A stretch of 64,000 nucleotides of DNA from CG2-30-36-16 sp964372115 (GCA_964372115.1 CAYJPN010000006.1:62001-126000), one strand, 5' to 3'. Shown: positions 35,782 through 45,208, numbered from the stretch's first letter. Notes: generated by a model from the sequence alone, not told the origin. Numbers and translations: made by a program.

Positions 35782-36663
35782 ATGAATAGCAATGCAACGG
35801 AATCATCATTAAAGGGGATTAAAACCACTCTACTTGGAATTGGCATCAGTGTTATCCTTGTTTTTATAAAAGGAACAGCCGGAATTCTTGGTAATTCGTA
35901 TGCTCTGGTAGCAGATGCTATTGAATCGAGCACGGACGTAATCACCTCAACAATTGTACTGATTGGTTTACGGTTTGCCGTAAAACCTGCTGATGAAAAC
36001 CATCCTTACGGACACGGGAAAGCTGAACCAATAGCAGGCATAGTTGTTGCCCTTGCTTTATTTGTTGCGGCAATTATCATAATCATACAAAGTATTCATG
36101 AAATAATTACGCCTCACCATGCCCCTGCTTCATTTACGTTAATAGTTCTTGTTGCAGTAGTTATAGTAAAAGAAACTCTCTTCCGGCACATTATAAAGAT
36201 TGGCGATGATGTGCAAAGCGTGGCTGTAAAAAATGACGCATGGCATCATAGAAGCGATGCAATTACTTCGGGGGCTGCTTTTATTGGTATTGCGGTTGCG
36301 CTGATTGGCGGAGCGGGTTTTGAACTATCCGATGATATTGCCGCATTATTCGCTTCGGGTATTATTATGTTTAATGCGTACAGACTTCTAAAACCCGCGC
36401 TTTACGAAATTATGGATGCAGCGCCGGATCCATCAATAATTGAAAATGTAAAAAAGACAACGCTAACAGTTGAAGGCGTGGTTGATGTTGAAAAGTGTAT
36501 GGTTAGAAAAATGGGGTTCGATTTTTTTGTAGATATCCATGTTATAGTTGACGGATCAATAACCGTACACGAAGGGCACGAAATTGCGCATAGAGTAAAA
36601 AACAAGTTAAAAGAAAACCACCACCGCATAAACAATGTACTCGTGCACATTGAACCTGATTAA
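35782..36663 (+). CDS. Cation diffusion facilitator (CDF) family metal transporter
   Basis: The 293-residue protein has six transmembrane helices. CDF metal-site motifs are DAIESSTDVITS in TM2 and HHRSDAITSGA in TM5, with HPYGHGKAEP between TM2 and TM3. The cytosolic C-terminal ferredoxin-like domain carries VEGVVDVEKCMVRKMG and DIHVIVDGS. It should export Zn2+, Fe2+, Mn2+ or related ions by proton antiport. The TM2 Asn/His-type position is not diagnostic here, so metal specificity is open. Confidence 0.92.
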   Translation: MNSNATESSLKGIKTTLLGIGISVILVFIKGTAGILGNSYALVADAIESSTDVITSTIVLIGLRFAVKPADENHPYGHGKAEPIAGIVVALALFVAAIIIIIQSIHEIITPHHAPASFTLIVLVAVVIVKETLFRHIIKIGDDVQSVAVKNDAWHHRSDAITSGAAFIGIAVALIGGAGFELSDDIAALFASGIIMFNAYRLLKPALYEIMDAAPDPSIIENVKKTTLTVEGVVDVEKCMVRKMGFDFFVDIHVIVDGSITVHEGHEIAHRVKNKLKENHHRINNVLVHIEPD

Positions 36664-36754
36664 TAATATCAGCCGCTAATAATTATTTGCTTTTATCTTG
36701 TCTTTTATATTTCTAAACTACTAAAGCTTTTTAAAATTAATTTAGACGAATACT

Positions 36755-38761
36755 ATGAAAAAACAATTACTCCTTTTTCTTTTCTGTTTCTCATTTATAA
36801 ACTTATACCCCCAAAATTGGGAAAAAGTAGATACAATATTTTCCCCTTCCGGCGTTATTGTAAAAAGTTTTACAGCCCCTGCTTTTGCCGACCTTGACGA
36901 TGACGGCGATTTTGATTTATTACTTGGCAACCTTGGCGATCCGGCTGACTATTATGAAAATATAGGCACAACACAACTTCCAAAATTTAAGTTAAAAAAT
37001 GATTTACTTGAGCCAGTCCATAACGGCTTCCCGACCAACTCGGCTTACCCGGCATTTGTTGATTTAGATGGCGATTTGGATTTCGACATGGTTATAGGCG
37101 GATATAACGGGATATTATATTATGAGAATATCGGCAGCAAAACCAGACCTGAGTTTAATGAAGTTGATACCCTTTTTACAAATGTCAATCCACTAATAGG
37201 TTCGGATGCCCGCCCGGCATTTGTTGATATTGACGGCGACGGCGATTTCGATTTGTATGTGGGCATAGGTGAATCACTTATTGGCCCGGCGCCAACAGCA
37301 GGTATAACACTTGCTTTTAGAAACATCGGTACAGCAGGCAGTCCTTTATGGCAACAGGATAATTCCCTTGTTACAAGTATTGCCGATGTAGGTTTAAATG
37401 CCTACCCGGCGTTTGTTGATATTGACAACGATAACGATTATGATCTATTACTCGGAAGAGATCTTCAATCATTTGTTTATTACAAAAATAACGGTACTCC
37501 TGCTGCACCGGTCTGGCTTGGTGTGTATGCTCTCTTCTCCGGAGTTGAAACAACAAATTACTGGAAAGACCCTACATTTTGCGATTTAGACGGCGACGGA
37601 GATTTTGATTTAATTTATGGAACCGATGACGGCGATATTCTTTTTTATGAAAATAATGGAACAATAACCAGCCCGTCATTCGTTTATAACGCGGCTTATT
37701 TTGCAATAAAAAAAGTAAACGGCTCATCAACTGTTTCATTCGCCGATTTTGATAACGACGGTGATTTCGATATGATAAGCGGTTCAACTTTAAGTAATTT
37801 TCAATATTTTAAAAATGACGGCACAAGCACACAGCCTGTTTTTTATAAGTCCACCGCGCCGTTCTCAACAATTTCCGCCGGCTTTAGATGCTCTCCTATT
37901 TTTGCTGATATTGATAAGGACAGCGATATCGACATCATCTCAGGCGTAGCAACCGGCGGCAAAGTTACTGCCTATATAAATAACGGTTCTTCATTCAGTA
38001 CAAACGCTTCTATTTTTTCCAATGTACAAGTAAATTACCAGAGCGTGCCGACAATGGCAGATATGAATGATGACGGCTATCTTGATATACTCGTTGGTTC
38101 GGATGACCAAAACGATACTAAATTTTATCTAAATGACAGCACAAATTACTTTACACAAAACACAACAATATTTGCAGGGGTTGCTTTTCCAGGAAGTTGC
38201 CGCCCCGCGTTAGCCGATGTAGATAATGATAATGATTTTGATCTGTTAATAGGCGACATGTGGGGTGAATTAAAATATTATGAAAATATCGGAAACTCGC
38301 GTGAGCCTTTGTGGCAGTTAAATGATACACTATTTGCTGGAATAGAAGTAAAACAAGCTGCTCATCCTGGTTTTGCCGATCTTGACGGCGACGGAAGACT
38401 TGATATGGTAATCGGCGAATACGATGGAAATTTTTCATACTTCAAAAACCTTTTCGCTGTGGTTTCCGATGTAAAAGAAACCAATAATTCTGTTCAAAAA
38501 AACTTTTCACTCGAACAAAATTATCCCAACCCGTTTAATCCCTCCACAACTATAGAATTTAAAGTTGCCGAACCTGGTTATGTATCAATAAAAGTATTCG
38601 ACGCTCTCGGTAGAGAAGTTGCAGCGCTTGTAAATGAATTTATGCAGCCGGGCAATTATAATATCAATTTTGATGCTTCCATACTTACTAGCGGTATATA
38701 TTTCTACCAGCTAAAAACTTCTTCGTTTGTGCAAACAAAGAAGATGCTGCTTTTAAAATAA
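36755..38761 (+). CDS. Secreted FG-GAP/VCBS repeat protein with T9SS type A sorting domain
   Basis: The 668-residue protein has a signal peptide (about 1-20). Ten repeats of about 55-60 residues each carry a P-x-F-x-D-(L/I)-D-x-D-x-D-(F/Y)-D calcium-binding motif (such as DIDGDGDFDLYVG and DLDGDGRLDMVIG), which should form a beta-propeller-like, Ca2+-stabilised surface protein. The last 80 or so residues are a T9SS CTD (NYPNPFNPSTTIEF to KKMLLLK) that directs secretion and surface attachment. Function is unknown; adhesion or carbohydrate binding is common for this architecture. Confidence 0.88.
   Translation: MKKQLLLFLFCFSFINLYPQNWEKVDTIFSPSGVIVKSFTAPAFADLDDDGDFDLLLGNLGDPADYYENIGTTQLPKFKLKNDLLEPVHNGFPTNSAYPAFVDLDGDLDFDMVIGGYNGILYYENIGSKTRPEFNEVDTLFTNVNPLIGSDARPAFVDIDGDGDFDLYVGIGESLIGPAPTAGITLAFRNIGTAGSPLWQQDNSLVTSIADVGLNAYPAFVDIDNDNDYDLLLGRDLQSFVYYKNNGTPAAPVWLGVYALFSGVETTNYWKDPTFCDLDGDGDFDLIYGTDDGDILFYENNGTITSPSFVYNAAYFAIKKVNGSSTVSFADFDNDGDFDMISGSTLSNFQYFKNDGTSTQPVFYKSTAPFSTISAGFRCSPIFADIDKDSDIDIISGVATGGKVTAYINNGSSFSTNASIFSNVQVNYQSVPTMADMNDDGYLDILVGSDDQNDTKFYLNDSTNYFTQNTTIFAGVAFPGSCRPALADVDNDNDFDLLIGDMWGELKYYENIGNSREPLWQLNDTLFAGIEVKQAAHPGFADLDGDGRLDMVIGEYDGNFSYFKNLFAVVSDVKETNNSVQKNFSLEQNYPNPFNPSTTIEFKVAEPGYVSIKVFDALGREVAALVNEFMQPGNYNINFDASILTSGIYFYQLKTSSFVQTKKMLLLK
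38581..38661 (+). repeat. 81-bp perfect direct repeat, copy 1 (within T9SS domain)
   Basis: These 81 bases are identical to 39705-39785 in the next gene. They encode VSIKVFDALGREVAALVNEF and the following residues of the sorting domain. Flanking bases in the same domains differ clearly, so the identity is sharply bounded. Confidence 0.95.
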
Positions 38762-38787
38762 AGGACCTACTGTCCTCCAAAAGTATT

Positions 38788-38827
38788 AACACATGCTAAG
38801 CTTTAACAAATTGTTTAGCATGTGTTT
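38788..38827 (+). terminator. Hairpin after the FG-GAP gene, related to the one after the next gene
   Basis: AACACATGCTAA pairs with TTAGCATGTGTT across a 15-base loop. The loop contains AACAAATTG, which is also present in the hairpin at 39925-39969. The T-tract is weak (TTTGGGGTTTT). Confidence 0.65.
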
Positions 38828-38934
38828 GGGGTTTTCATGTTAGCAAACCGCAGGTTGATTCAGCTATTATTTTTGAGTATTTTTTTATTAGCAGATAACG
38901 AATTTTAGTTCTTTATTTATAATACGAGTTTAAT

Positions 38935-39897
38935 ATGAGGATGTTATTATTTATTTTTTTGCTCTTCCCAACAGCAGTTTTTTCACAAACCTACGATTTG
39001 CTTAAACATCCCCGCCCGAATTGGGCATACGAATATAACTACTCCTATAATGAATTTGATAACATGAACGATACTTCTCTCGTTTTATCGCATTTTGAAG
39101 GAAAAAAAATAATCGGATTAGATAGTATTCGATACCGTACAATTGATTCCGTTTATTATTATGGTCCTTGCGTTAAAATTGGAGAAGAAATAAAAACTAA
39201 AGCAGGCGATACCATTTCTATAATTCAGATTGAGCAATCAGAACCCTTTGTCATAGAAGCGATAAAAGTCAATGGTTCTGATTCCATCCGTTATAAGTTA
39301 TCCGGCTGGCTATTTCCCGATTCAATATATTCACCTGTTGTTGATTCTCTCGACCCTATTCCAGTATATTCATTACCGCACATTTATAGATTTTATAGTA
39401 ATGTTGATTCTGTATTTTTCAACGACGATACGCTTTTAATTCATTATCGCCCTTCAATAGTTAACTATTATGACTCTTATTTATCTGAAGACTTTTACGT
39501 TACTTCCGGGAAGGGTCTTGTAAAATATCTCAAACATTTCTCGTATTTCGGTCAGGGTTTTTCAGAGAAATATTCATTAGATTATATCGCTGAAGCATCA
39601 ATTTTGAGCATAGAAAATCCTGAAGATTTTCTTTTATCTCAAAATTACCCAAACCCCTTTAACCCGTCAACATCTTTAGAATATAAAATTGCCGAACCCG
39701 GTTTTGTATCAATAAAAGTATTCGACGCTCTCGGTAGAGAAGTTGCAGCGCTTGTAAATGAATTTATGCAGCCGGGCAATTATAAAACAAACTTTAATGC
39801 ATCATCCGTTAACTCGCGGATTACAAGCGGAGTTTATTTTTATCGTCTGGAAACACCTTCATTCACACAAACTAAAAAGATGGTTCTTTTAAAATAA
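38935..39897 (+). CDS. Secreted protein of unknown function with T9SS type A sorting domain
   Basis: The 320-residue protein has a signal peptide (about 1-17, AVFSQ) and a roughly 210-residue beta-rich body that I do not recognise (many Tyr, Ser and Asp residues). A T9SS CTD follows (NYPNPFNPSTSLEY to KKMVLLK). The CTD shares a perfect 81-bp stretch with that of the preceding gene. It is probably a surface or secreted protein. Confidence 0.75.
   Translation: MRMLLFIFLLFPTAVFSQTYDLLKHPRPNWAYEYNYSYNEFDNMNDTSLVLSHFEGKKIIGLDSIRYRTIDSVYYYGPCVKIGEEIKTKAGDTISIIQIEQSEPFVIEAIKVNGSDSIRYKLSGWLFPDSIYSPVVDSLDPIPVYSLPHIYRFYSNVDSVFFNDDTLLIHYRPSIVNYYDSYLSEDFYVTSGKGLVKYLKHFSYFGQGFSEKYSLDYIAEASILSIENPEDFLLSQNYPNPFNPSTSLEYKIAEPGFVSIKVFDALGREVAALVNEFMQPGNYKTNFNASSVNSRITSGVYFYRLETPSFTQTKKMVLLK
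39705..39785 (+). repeat. 81-bp perfect direct repeat, copy 2 (within T9SS domain)
   Basis: Identical to 38581-38661, 1124 bp away in the same orientation and same reading frame. This indicates recent gene conversion or duplication of the sorting-domain segment. Confidence 0.95.
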
Positions 39898-39924
39898 TGG
39901 ACTAATAATCCGGCAACTAATTTT

Positions 39925-39969
39925 AACACATGCAGAACAGTAACAAATTGTTCAGCATGTGTTTTTTTT
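39925..39969 (+). terminator. Intrinsic terminator after the second T9SS cargo gene
   Basis: AACACATGC-x-GAAC pairs with GTTC-x-GCATGTGTT, followed by an eight-T run. It is closely related in arms and loop to the hairpin at 38788-38827, suggesting that both genes' 3' regions have a common origin. Confidence 0.8.
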
Positions 39970-40058
39970 AGTAATTTTCAAAATACCTAATTGTGGATTA
40001 TTGTAAATTCTTATATTATTTTTTAACCAATTAAATTTCAAACAACGCTATACACAAA

Positions 40059-41294
40059 ATGAAAAACTCAACACCCCTTATTAAATACCTTTTTAGCATC
40101 CCGGTAATTGTAGCCGCGCTCGGTTACTTTGTTGATATTTACGATCTGGTTCTTTTCGGAATTGTCCGCGTACCCAGTTTAAAATCTCTCGGTTTGTTAG
40201 ACGCACAGATTCTTGACAAAGGCGTGATGCTTTTGAACATGCAGATGATCGGAATGCTTGTGGGGGGAATTATTTGGGGAATACTGGGGGACAAAAAGGG
40301 AAGACTACAAATTCTTTTCGGCTCCATTTTACTCTATTCAATTGCTAACATTGCAAACGGGTTTGTTACAACAGTAGACCAATACGCTGTTTGTAGACTG
40401 CTTGCGGGAATAGGGTTAGCCGGTGAACTCGGCGCGGGTATTACGCTTGTATCGGAAATTCTTCCTAAAGAAATTCGCGGTTACGGTACGATGATGGTGG
40501 CGACGATTGGTGTATCGGGTGCGGTTGTGGCTTACGCCATTGCTGAAGATTTTATGTGGCGGACTTCATATTTTATTGGCGGCGGTTTGGGAATTCTTCT
40601 ATTAATTTTGCGCGTTAGTGTTTATGAATCGGGAATGTTTGAAGCAATGAAAAAAACCAATATTTCTCGCGGTAATTTTCTTTCGCTCTTTACAAAAAAA
40701 GATTTATTCAACCGCTATTTAAAGTGTATTCTTATTGGAATTCCTTCCTGGTATGTGGTTGGAGTACTTATTACCTTTTCACCGGAACTCGGTAAAGCAT
40801 TAAATTTATCCGAACCGATCGCTGCCGGACAGGCAATTATGTTTTGTTATATAGGCTTGATTCTCGGAGATTTATCAAGTGGGGTGTTAAGTCAATTATT
40901 AAAAAGCAGAAAAAAAGTAGTATTCATTTTCCTTCTTCTTTCGCTGCTTGTAATAGTTTTTTATTTTACATTTTTACAAGGTGGTTCGGCATTTCTCTTT
41001 TATTCCGTGGCTACTGCACTCGGTTTTTCGATTGGTTATTGGGCTGTGTTTGTTACAATTGCCGCAGAGCAATTCGGCACGAATATGCGCGCTACTGTGA
41101 CAACAACCGTCCCTAATTTTGTGCGGGGCGCAACGGTGCCGATTACATTACTCTTTAACTTTGGTAAAGGTTACTTCGGAGTTATTAATTCTGCAATATT
41201 AGTTGGCGTTATAGTTTTTGCAATATCGTTATTTGCTGTCTATAAATTGAATGAGACGTTTGATAAATCGCTCGATTTTATGGAAGTAAATTAA
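40059..41294 (+). CDS. Major facilitator superfamily transporter
   Basis: The 411-residue protein has about 12 transmembrane helices. The MFS loop 2-3 motif appears as GDKKGRLQIL, and the LAGIGLAGELGAGITLV helix resembles the metabolite:H+ symporter/sugar-porter branch. The substrate is unknown. It is a single gene ending at a terminator shared with the convergent GH18 gene. Confidence 0.85.
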   Translation: MKNSTPLIKYLFSIPVIVAALGYFVDIYDLVLFGIVRVPSLKSLGLLDAQILDKGVMLLNMQMIGMLVGGIIWGILGDKKGRLQILFGSILLYSIANIANGFVTTVDQYAVCRLLAGIGLAGELGAGITLVSEILPKEIRGYGTMMVATIGVSGAVVAYAIAEDFMWRTSYFIGGGLGILLLILRVSVYESGMFEAMKKTNISRGNFLSLFTKKDLFNRYLKCILIGIPSWYVVGVLITFSPELGKALNLSEPIAAGQAIMFCYIGLILGDLSSGVLSQLLKSRKKVVFIFLLLSLLVIVFYFTFLQGGSAFLFYSVATALGFSIGYWAVFVTIAAEQFGTNMRATVTTTVPNFVRGATVPITLLFNFGKGYFGVINSAILVGVIVFAISLFAVYKLNETFDKSLDFMEVN

Positions 41295-41309
41295 AACCGG
41301 TTCATGTTT

Positions 41310-41352
41310 AAAAAAGCCTCCAATGTTGTCAGATACATTAGAGGCTTTTAAA
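41310..41352. terminator. Bidirectional intrinsic terminator between the MFS and GH18 genes
   Basis: AAAAGCCTCcAATG pairs with CATTagAGGCTTTT around a ten-base loop. A-rich and T-rich flanks on the two sides allow it to serve both convergent transcripts. Confidence 0.85.
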
Positions 41353-43101
41353 TTATTTCATAAGAATCATTTTACGGCTATTAGAATAATTACCCGAAGA
41401 TAATGTGTAAAAATATATTCCGGAACCGAGATTGCCGCCGTCAAAAGTAACGGTATGTTTTCCGGGCGCTACTAAACCGCTTACAAGAGTCGCTACTTCT
41501 CTACCGAGAACATCGTAAACTTTTAATGAAATATTTTGTACAGACGCACCGCTGTGCGTCTCAATAGAAGGAATTGAATATTTTATTCTTGTGACTGGAT
41601 TAAATGGATTTGGATAGTTTTGATCAAGAGAAAATTCAACCGGCGCAATATTAACAGTAACTGATTCTGCTGAATAATCTTTTTTATTCCCGTTAAAATC
41701 TACCTGTATTAGTTTATAGTAATAAGTGCCTTCCTCTAATGCTTTATCCACAAAAGTGTAATAATTTTTTTCTGTTGATGTTCCACTGCCTTTTACAAAA
41801 CCGGCGAGTATATATTCTTCATCGTTTTCGTTTTTTCTGTAAACTTCAAAACCATGATTGTTTGTTTCGGTGGAAGTATTCCAATTAAGACTAACATTGC
41901 TGCCGTTAACGCTGGCAGTAAAAGAATTTAATTCAACTGGTACATTGCTGTAAAACCTGTTATACAATTCATTCCAGTACTCGGGGCGTGCTCCATCATA
42001 ACCTAATGCCCACATTCCCACGCCGCGATAATTTTTTGATTGTGCAAGTGCGTACTTTAATCCCAAACTCGAATCGGTATCATACCATACTTGAGTCCAC
42101 ACTCCACCCGACTGAAAACGATACCATGGTGTTTGATGTGTAGTAGACCAAAGAACACCATAATTTGGCCCGTTAACAATATCATCTTTAAACCGTGTAG
42201 AACTTACATATGATATAACCGCCGAGCCTGCGTTCTGTGTTTCAGTAGTCCATTTTAGTCCATAATAAGGAACGCCGAGAATCAATTTATTTGCATTGCC
42301 GGGAATAACACCGCCGTATTGCGTGTTAACTGTATTTGCAATATTTATGCTTCCACCTGTTAGCGGAGCGCAGGGACCAGTTGTTGTGCTCCAGCTTCCG
42401 TAAAAGCTGTAGCCCATAATAAAAATATAGTCGCATGCATTTGCAAGCCCCGGTAAATTCCAGCCGCCCCAATTTACTGCGGGTCCGGCAAAAGAAATTT
42501 CTGCATCAGGTTTTTGAGCTTTAATATAAGCGCTTAAATCAGCCATAAACGTATTAAGGACAGAGCCTCTATCCGCAGTATTCAATCCCTCGAAGTCAAC
42601 ATTTACACCGTCAAGGCTATATGAGTTTAACCTGTTTAGTACATTGCTAAAGAAATTTTGTTTTGCCGTACTGTTTGTCAAAAGATTATGAATATCGCTT
42701 GATGTAAAGTTAACAGCAGTTAATATAACTTTAACTCCATTTTGATGAGCCGCGTTAATAACATCTGTCCATGGCCAGTAAGATGGATTTGTTATATTTC
42801 CCGAACTATTGATTGCAAAATCAAAAGCGGAGATATGAGTTAAAATATCATATCTTAAATAATTTCTTGCCGTTTGATATTCCCAGTCGGGCAGATAGCC
42901 ATAAATTACTGTTCCGTTACGACCCGATTTATCAAATTGAAGAGGAAGAATACCTTCGCCATTTGCAGGAAATTCAGAGGGTAACTCATCTTTTATCCCA
43001 TATGTAAGATTATCAAGATAGTGAATAGAGTTTAACTGTCCATACGCAGAAAAAATTATGATTAAAAATAATGCAGAAGTTAGTAGAGTTTTTTTCATCA
43101 T
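41353..43101 (-). CDS. Secreted GH18-family glycoside hydrolase with T9SS sorting domain
   Basis: The 582-residue protein has a signal peptide (about 1-21). The GH18 TIM barrel (about 60-390) carries the catalytic motif DGVNVDFE (164-171), whose last residue, Glu171, is the proton donor. A fibronectin type III-like module follows (about 395-485), then a T9SS CTD (NYPNPFNPVTRIKY to RKMILMK). It probably hydrolyses chitin or related beta-1,4 GlcNAc polymers outside the cell; spore-hydrolase-like relatives act on peptidoglycan. The CTD holds an inserted palindromic element at 41534-41562. Confidence 0.88.
   Translation of the reverse strand: MMKKTLLTSALFLIIIFSAYGQLNSIHYLDNLTYGIKDELPSEFPANGEGILPLQFDKSGRNGTVIYGYLPDWEYQTARNYLRYDILTHISAFDFAINSSGNITNPSYWPWTDVINAAHQNGVKVILTAVNFTSSDIHNLLTNSTAKQNFFSNVLNRLNSYSLDGVNVDFEGLNTADRGSVLNTFMADLSAYIKAQKPDAEISFAGPAVNWGGWNLPGLANACDYIFIMGYSFYGSWSTTTGPCAPLTGGSINIANTVNTQYGGVIPGNANKLILGVPYYGLKWTTETQNAGSAVISYVSSTRFKDDIVNGPNYGVLWSTTHQTPWYRFQSGGVWTQVWYDTDSSLGLKYALAQSKNYRGVGMWALGYDGARPEYWNELYNRFYSNVPVELNSFTASVNGSNVSLNWNTSTETNNHGFEVYRKNENDEEYILAGFVKGSGTSTEKNYYTFVDKALEEGTYYYKLIQVDFNGNKKDYSAESVTVNIAPVEFSLDQNYPNPFNPVTRIKYSIPSIETHSGASVQNISLKVYDVLGREVATLVSGLVAPGKHTVTFDGGNLGSGIYFYTLSSGNYSNSRKMILMK
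41534..41562 (-). repeat. Palindromic element inside a coding region, copy in the GH18 gene
   Basis: This 29-bp block is identical to 44500-44528. It has a core of AGACGCAC-AGCG-GTGCGTCT (8-bp perfect arms) followed by GTACAAAA. In this gene it encodes ETHSGASVQN between the IKYSIP and LKVYDVLG strands of the sorting domain. Confidence 0.9.
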
Positions 43102-43386
43102 GAGCCAAAATTAAATGAACAAAATTTCAACAATAAAATTAAACAATCCTGGTTATTATTAAAATTATATTCTCAGGTTTGTGATAAATGGTTCGGCACA
43201 TAATTAAAAACTATTTGAAAATAGCCCCTCTTGCATCTGGATTTTAACACAGCCTCTTAAGCCGTGGGTTAATGAAAAAAATAACGAATTGTTTAACGGT
43301 TTTAACCGTTTCCAACCTTTAATAGTAGACTCATTAATTATTAAAATATTGCATATATTATTCACAGATTTTTATTAAATGGTTGC

Positions 43387-44727
43387 ATGATGAAATATAT
43401 TGCTCTGTTTCTTTTGCTGTTTGTTCAGCCATCATTTGCACAAGAGGGACTTTACACAAAAATTAAACGGATGACCGATTCCGTATCAAACGAAAATCTT
43501 TCGGAACACATAAAAACACTTACATTTGCCGGCGGGCACCAGAGTCGCGTTAATTTTACTCCGGGCAATGACTCAGCCGCAGCATATATTTATAAAACGA
43601 TGAAAAAAAATCACGGTTTAGCATCCGTAAAAGCCGATACATTTTTTGTCCCAACAGCGGACGCCCCATATAATACAAAACCACTTTTTAATATTATCGC
43701 CACAATAAACGGCCTTGATACCACAGCTTATTACGTGATTGGTGCGCATTTTGATTGTTCCGCAAGCCGTATGGGTTCTACGGTTTGGAACGCGCAATGG
43801 AGTACAATAAAAGCACCCGGTGCTGATGATAACGCTACCGGAGTTGCTTCGTTGTTTGAACTTGCCCGAATATTATCCGATACGGCAAACCATTATATTC
43901 CGCAATACACAATTAAACTTATTGCTTTTGCGGCGGAAGAAAGCGGACCGGCATACACCGGGTCTCATCTCGGCAGCCTGCATTTTGCAGAAAAAGCAAG
44001 CTTAAATAATGAAGATATTCTTGGCGCGGTTTCGGTGGATATGATTGGTTATAATAATAACTATAACTATACGGCAGTGGTTTCTAATAACGCCTCCCAA
44101 TGGTTAGGAGGAAAAATTTTAGCAGCAAATAACATTTTTAATCTTCAGTTAAATACAAACTCATCTCCATTTCCAAATGCAACCTACAGCGATCACGCCT
44201 CATTCTGGGAATATAATTACCCGGCAATTTTATTAATTGAAAATGCACCGCCATGGAACGACGGCGCCTTCTACCAGGCAAACCCGTATTACCACACTTC
44301 TGCCGATTCATTCGGCACTTTGAATATGGAACTTGTTACAAAGATGGCGCAGTTAAGTTTAAGCACAATTGCTGCGCTCGCAGGCAATTTTACTGATGTG
44401 GAAGAGCCGGGAGTTATCCCATCGCAATTTGTGCTTTATCAAAATTACCCCAATCCATTCAACCCAACAACAAAAATAAAATATTCAATTCCCTTTTTAG
44501 AGACGCACAGCGGTGCGTCTGTACAAAACACTTTATTAAAAATTTATGATGTGCTCGGCAACGAAGTTGCCACACTTGTAAACGATTATCAATCACCGGG
44601 AGAATATGAGGTAGAGTTTAACGCGTCGGGTTATGGACTATCGAGCGGCGTTTATTTTTACCGGCTAACTTTTTCATCCCGTGCTGTCGTTTCTTCATTC
44701 GTTAAAAAATTTGTATTAATGAAATAA
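43387..44727 (+). CDS. Secreted M28-family metallopeptidase with T9SS sorting domain
   Basis: The 446-residue protein has a signal peptide (about 1-18, SFAQ). The M28 zinc aminopeptidase domain has ligand His121 in GAHFD, Asp in PGADDNATG (147/148) and the catalytic/ligand Glu pair in FAAEESG (184/185). Later ligands are in VSVDMIGYN and PYYHTSAD. The T9SS CTD starts at NYPNPFNPTTKIKY. It probably trims N-terminal residues from extracellular peptides. Its CTD carries the same palindromic insertion as the GH18 protein. Confidence 0.9.
   Translation: MMKYIALFLLLFVQPSFAQEGLYTKIKRMTDSVSNENLSEHIKTLTFAGGHQSRVNFTPGNDSAAAYIYKTMKKNHGLASVKADTFFVPTADAPYNTKPLFNIIATINGLDTTAYYVIGAHFDCSASRMGSTVWNAQWSTIKAPGADDNATGVASLFELARILSDTANHYIPQYTIKLIAFAAEESGPAYTGSHLGSLHFAEKASLNNEDILGAVSVDMIGYNNNYNYTAVVSNNASQWLGGKILAANNIFNLQLNTNSSPFPNATYSDHASFWEYNYPAILLIENAPPWNDGAFYQANPYYHTSADSFGTLNMELVTKMAQLSLSTIAALAGNFTDVEEPGVIPSQFVLYQNYPNPFNPTTKIKYSIPFLETHSGASVQNTLLKIYDVLGNEVATLVNDYQSPGEYEVEFNASGYGLSSGVYFYRLTFSSRAVVSSFVKKFVLMK
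44500..44528 (+). repeat. Palindromic element inside a coding region, copy in the M28 gene
   Basis: Identical over 29 bp to 41534-41562 on the opposite strand. Arms are AGACGCAC (44501-44508) and GTGCGTCT (44513-44520), with loop AGCG. It is read in the same frame as the other copy, giving ETHSGASVQN in the sorting domain. Confidence 0.9.
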
Positions 44728-44780
44728 TCCTTTGCTCCCGTTAGATGCATTGACACAAAGAATAGAAACCCGTATGTTTG

Positions 44781-44800
44781 TTATGAGCATATGCTCATAA
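44781..44800. promoter_or_regulatory. Perfect 20-bp palindrome, putative operator of the DUF134 operon
   Basis: TTATGAGCAT is followed directly by its reverse complement ATGCTCATAA, ending 18 bases before the DUF134 start codon. Perfect symmetry with no loop suits a dimeric DNA-binding protein rather than an RNA hairpin. The adjacent gene product has a helix-turn-helix, so autoregulation is a reasonable inference. Confidence 0.7.
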
Positions 44801-44818
44801 TTAAAAAATAAATTACTT

Positions 44819-45208
44819 ATGCCAAGACCAAAAAAAAATCGCAGAATAAGGGCAGCATTATCGTCGTTTATTTTTAAACCGCAGGGTATTCCAAATAAAT
44901 ATCTTGAAGAAATAGTGCTTGAATCGGATGAAGTGGAAGCCTTAAGAATTGCAGATTTGCAAATGCTTTCGCAGGAAGAAGGCGCAGCCAAAATGAATAT
45001 TTCACGCGCTACTTTCGGAAGGATAGTTACAAAAGCACATTACAAAATTGCTGATAGTATTATTAACGGAAAAGCTATTATTGTTTCAGGAAGTTTACCC
45101 GAAAAATTTAAAGGGCATATGCTTGAGTGTAAAAATTGCGGTTTTATAAAAAAAGCTGACGAATTGGAATGCTGCCCAAAATGTAATAAAGAAAGGAAAC
45201 AACAATGA
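44819..45208 (+). CDS. DUF134-family DNA-binding protein with C-terminal zinc ribbon
   Basis: The 129-residue protein opens with MPRPKKNRRI, typical of DUF134. A sigma-4-like helix-turn-helix follows (EEGAAKMNISRATFGRIVTKA). The C-terminal part has two CxxC pairs (CKNCGFIKK and CCPKCNK) for zinc or another metal. It is proposed to be a transcriptional regulator and is usually linked to NifX/NifB-like cofactor-binding proteins, as here. The stop overlaps the next start by 4 bp. Confidence 0.88.
   Translation: MPRPKKNRRIRAALSSFIFKPQGIPNKYLEEIVLESDEVEALRIADLQMLSQEEGAAKMNISRATFGRIVTKAHYKIADSIINGKAIIVSGSLPEKFKGHMLECKNCGFIKKADELECCPKCNKERKQQ

Noticed and set aside
43102..43386. Possible riboswitch or small RNA in the 285-bp gap before the M28 gene
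   Set aside because: Only a partial repeat-like stretch (CTTAAGCCGTGGGTTAATG) and AT-rich DNA are visible; there is no conserved riboswitch core and no second arm to form a full hairpin.
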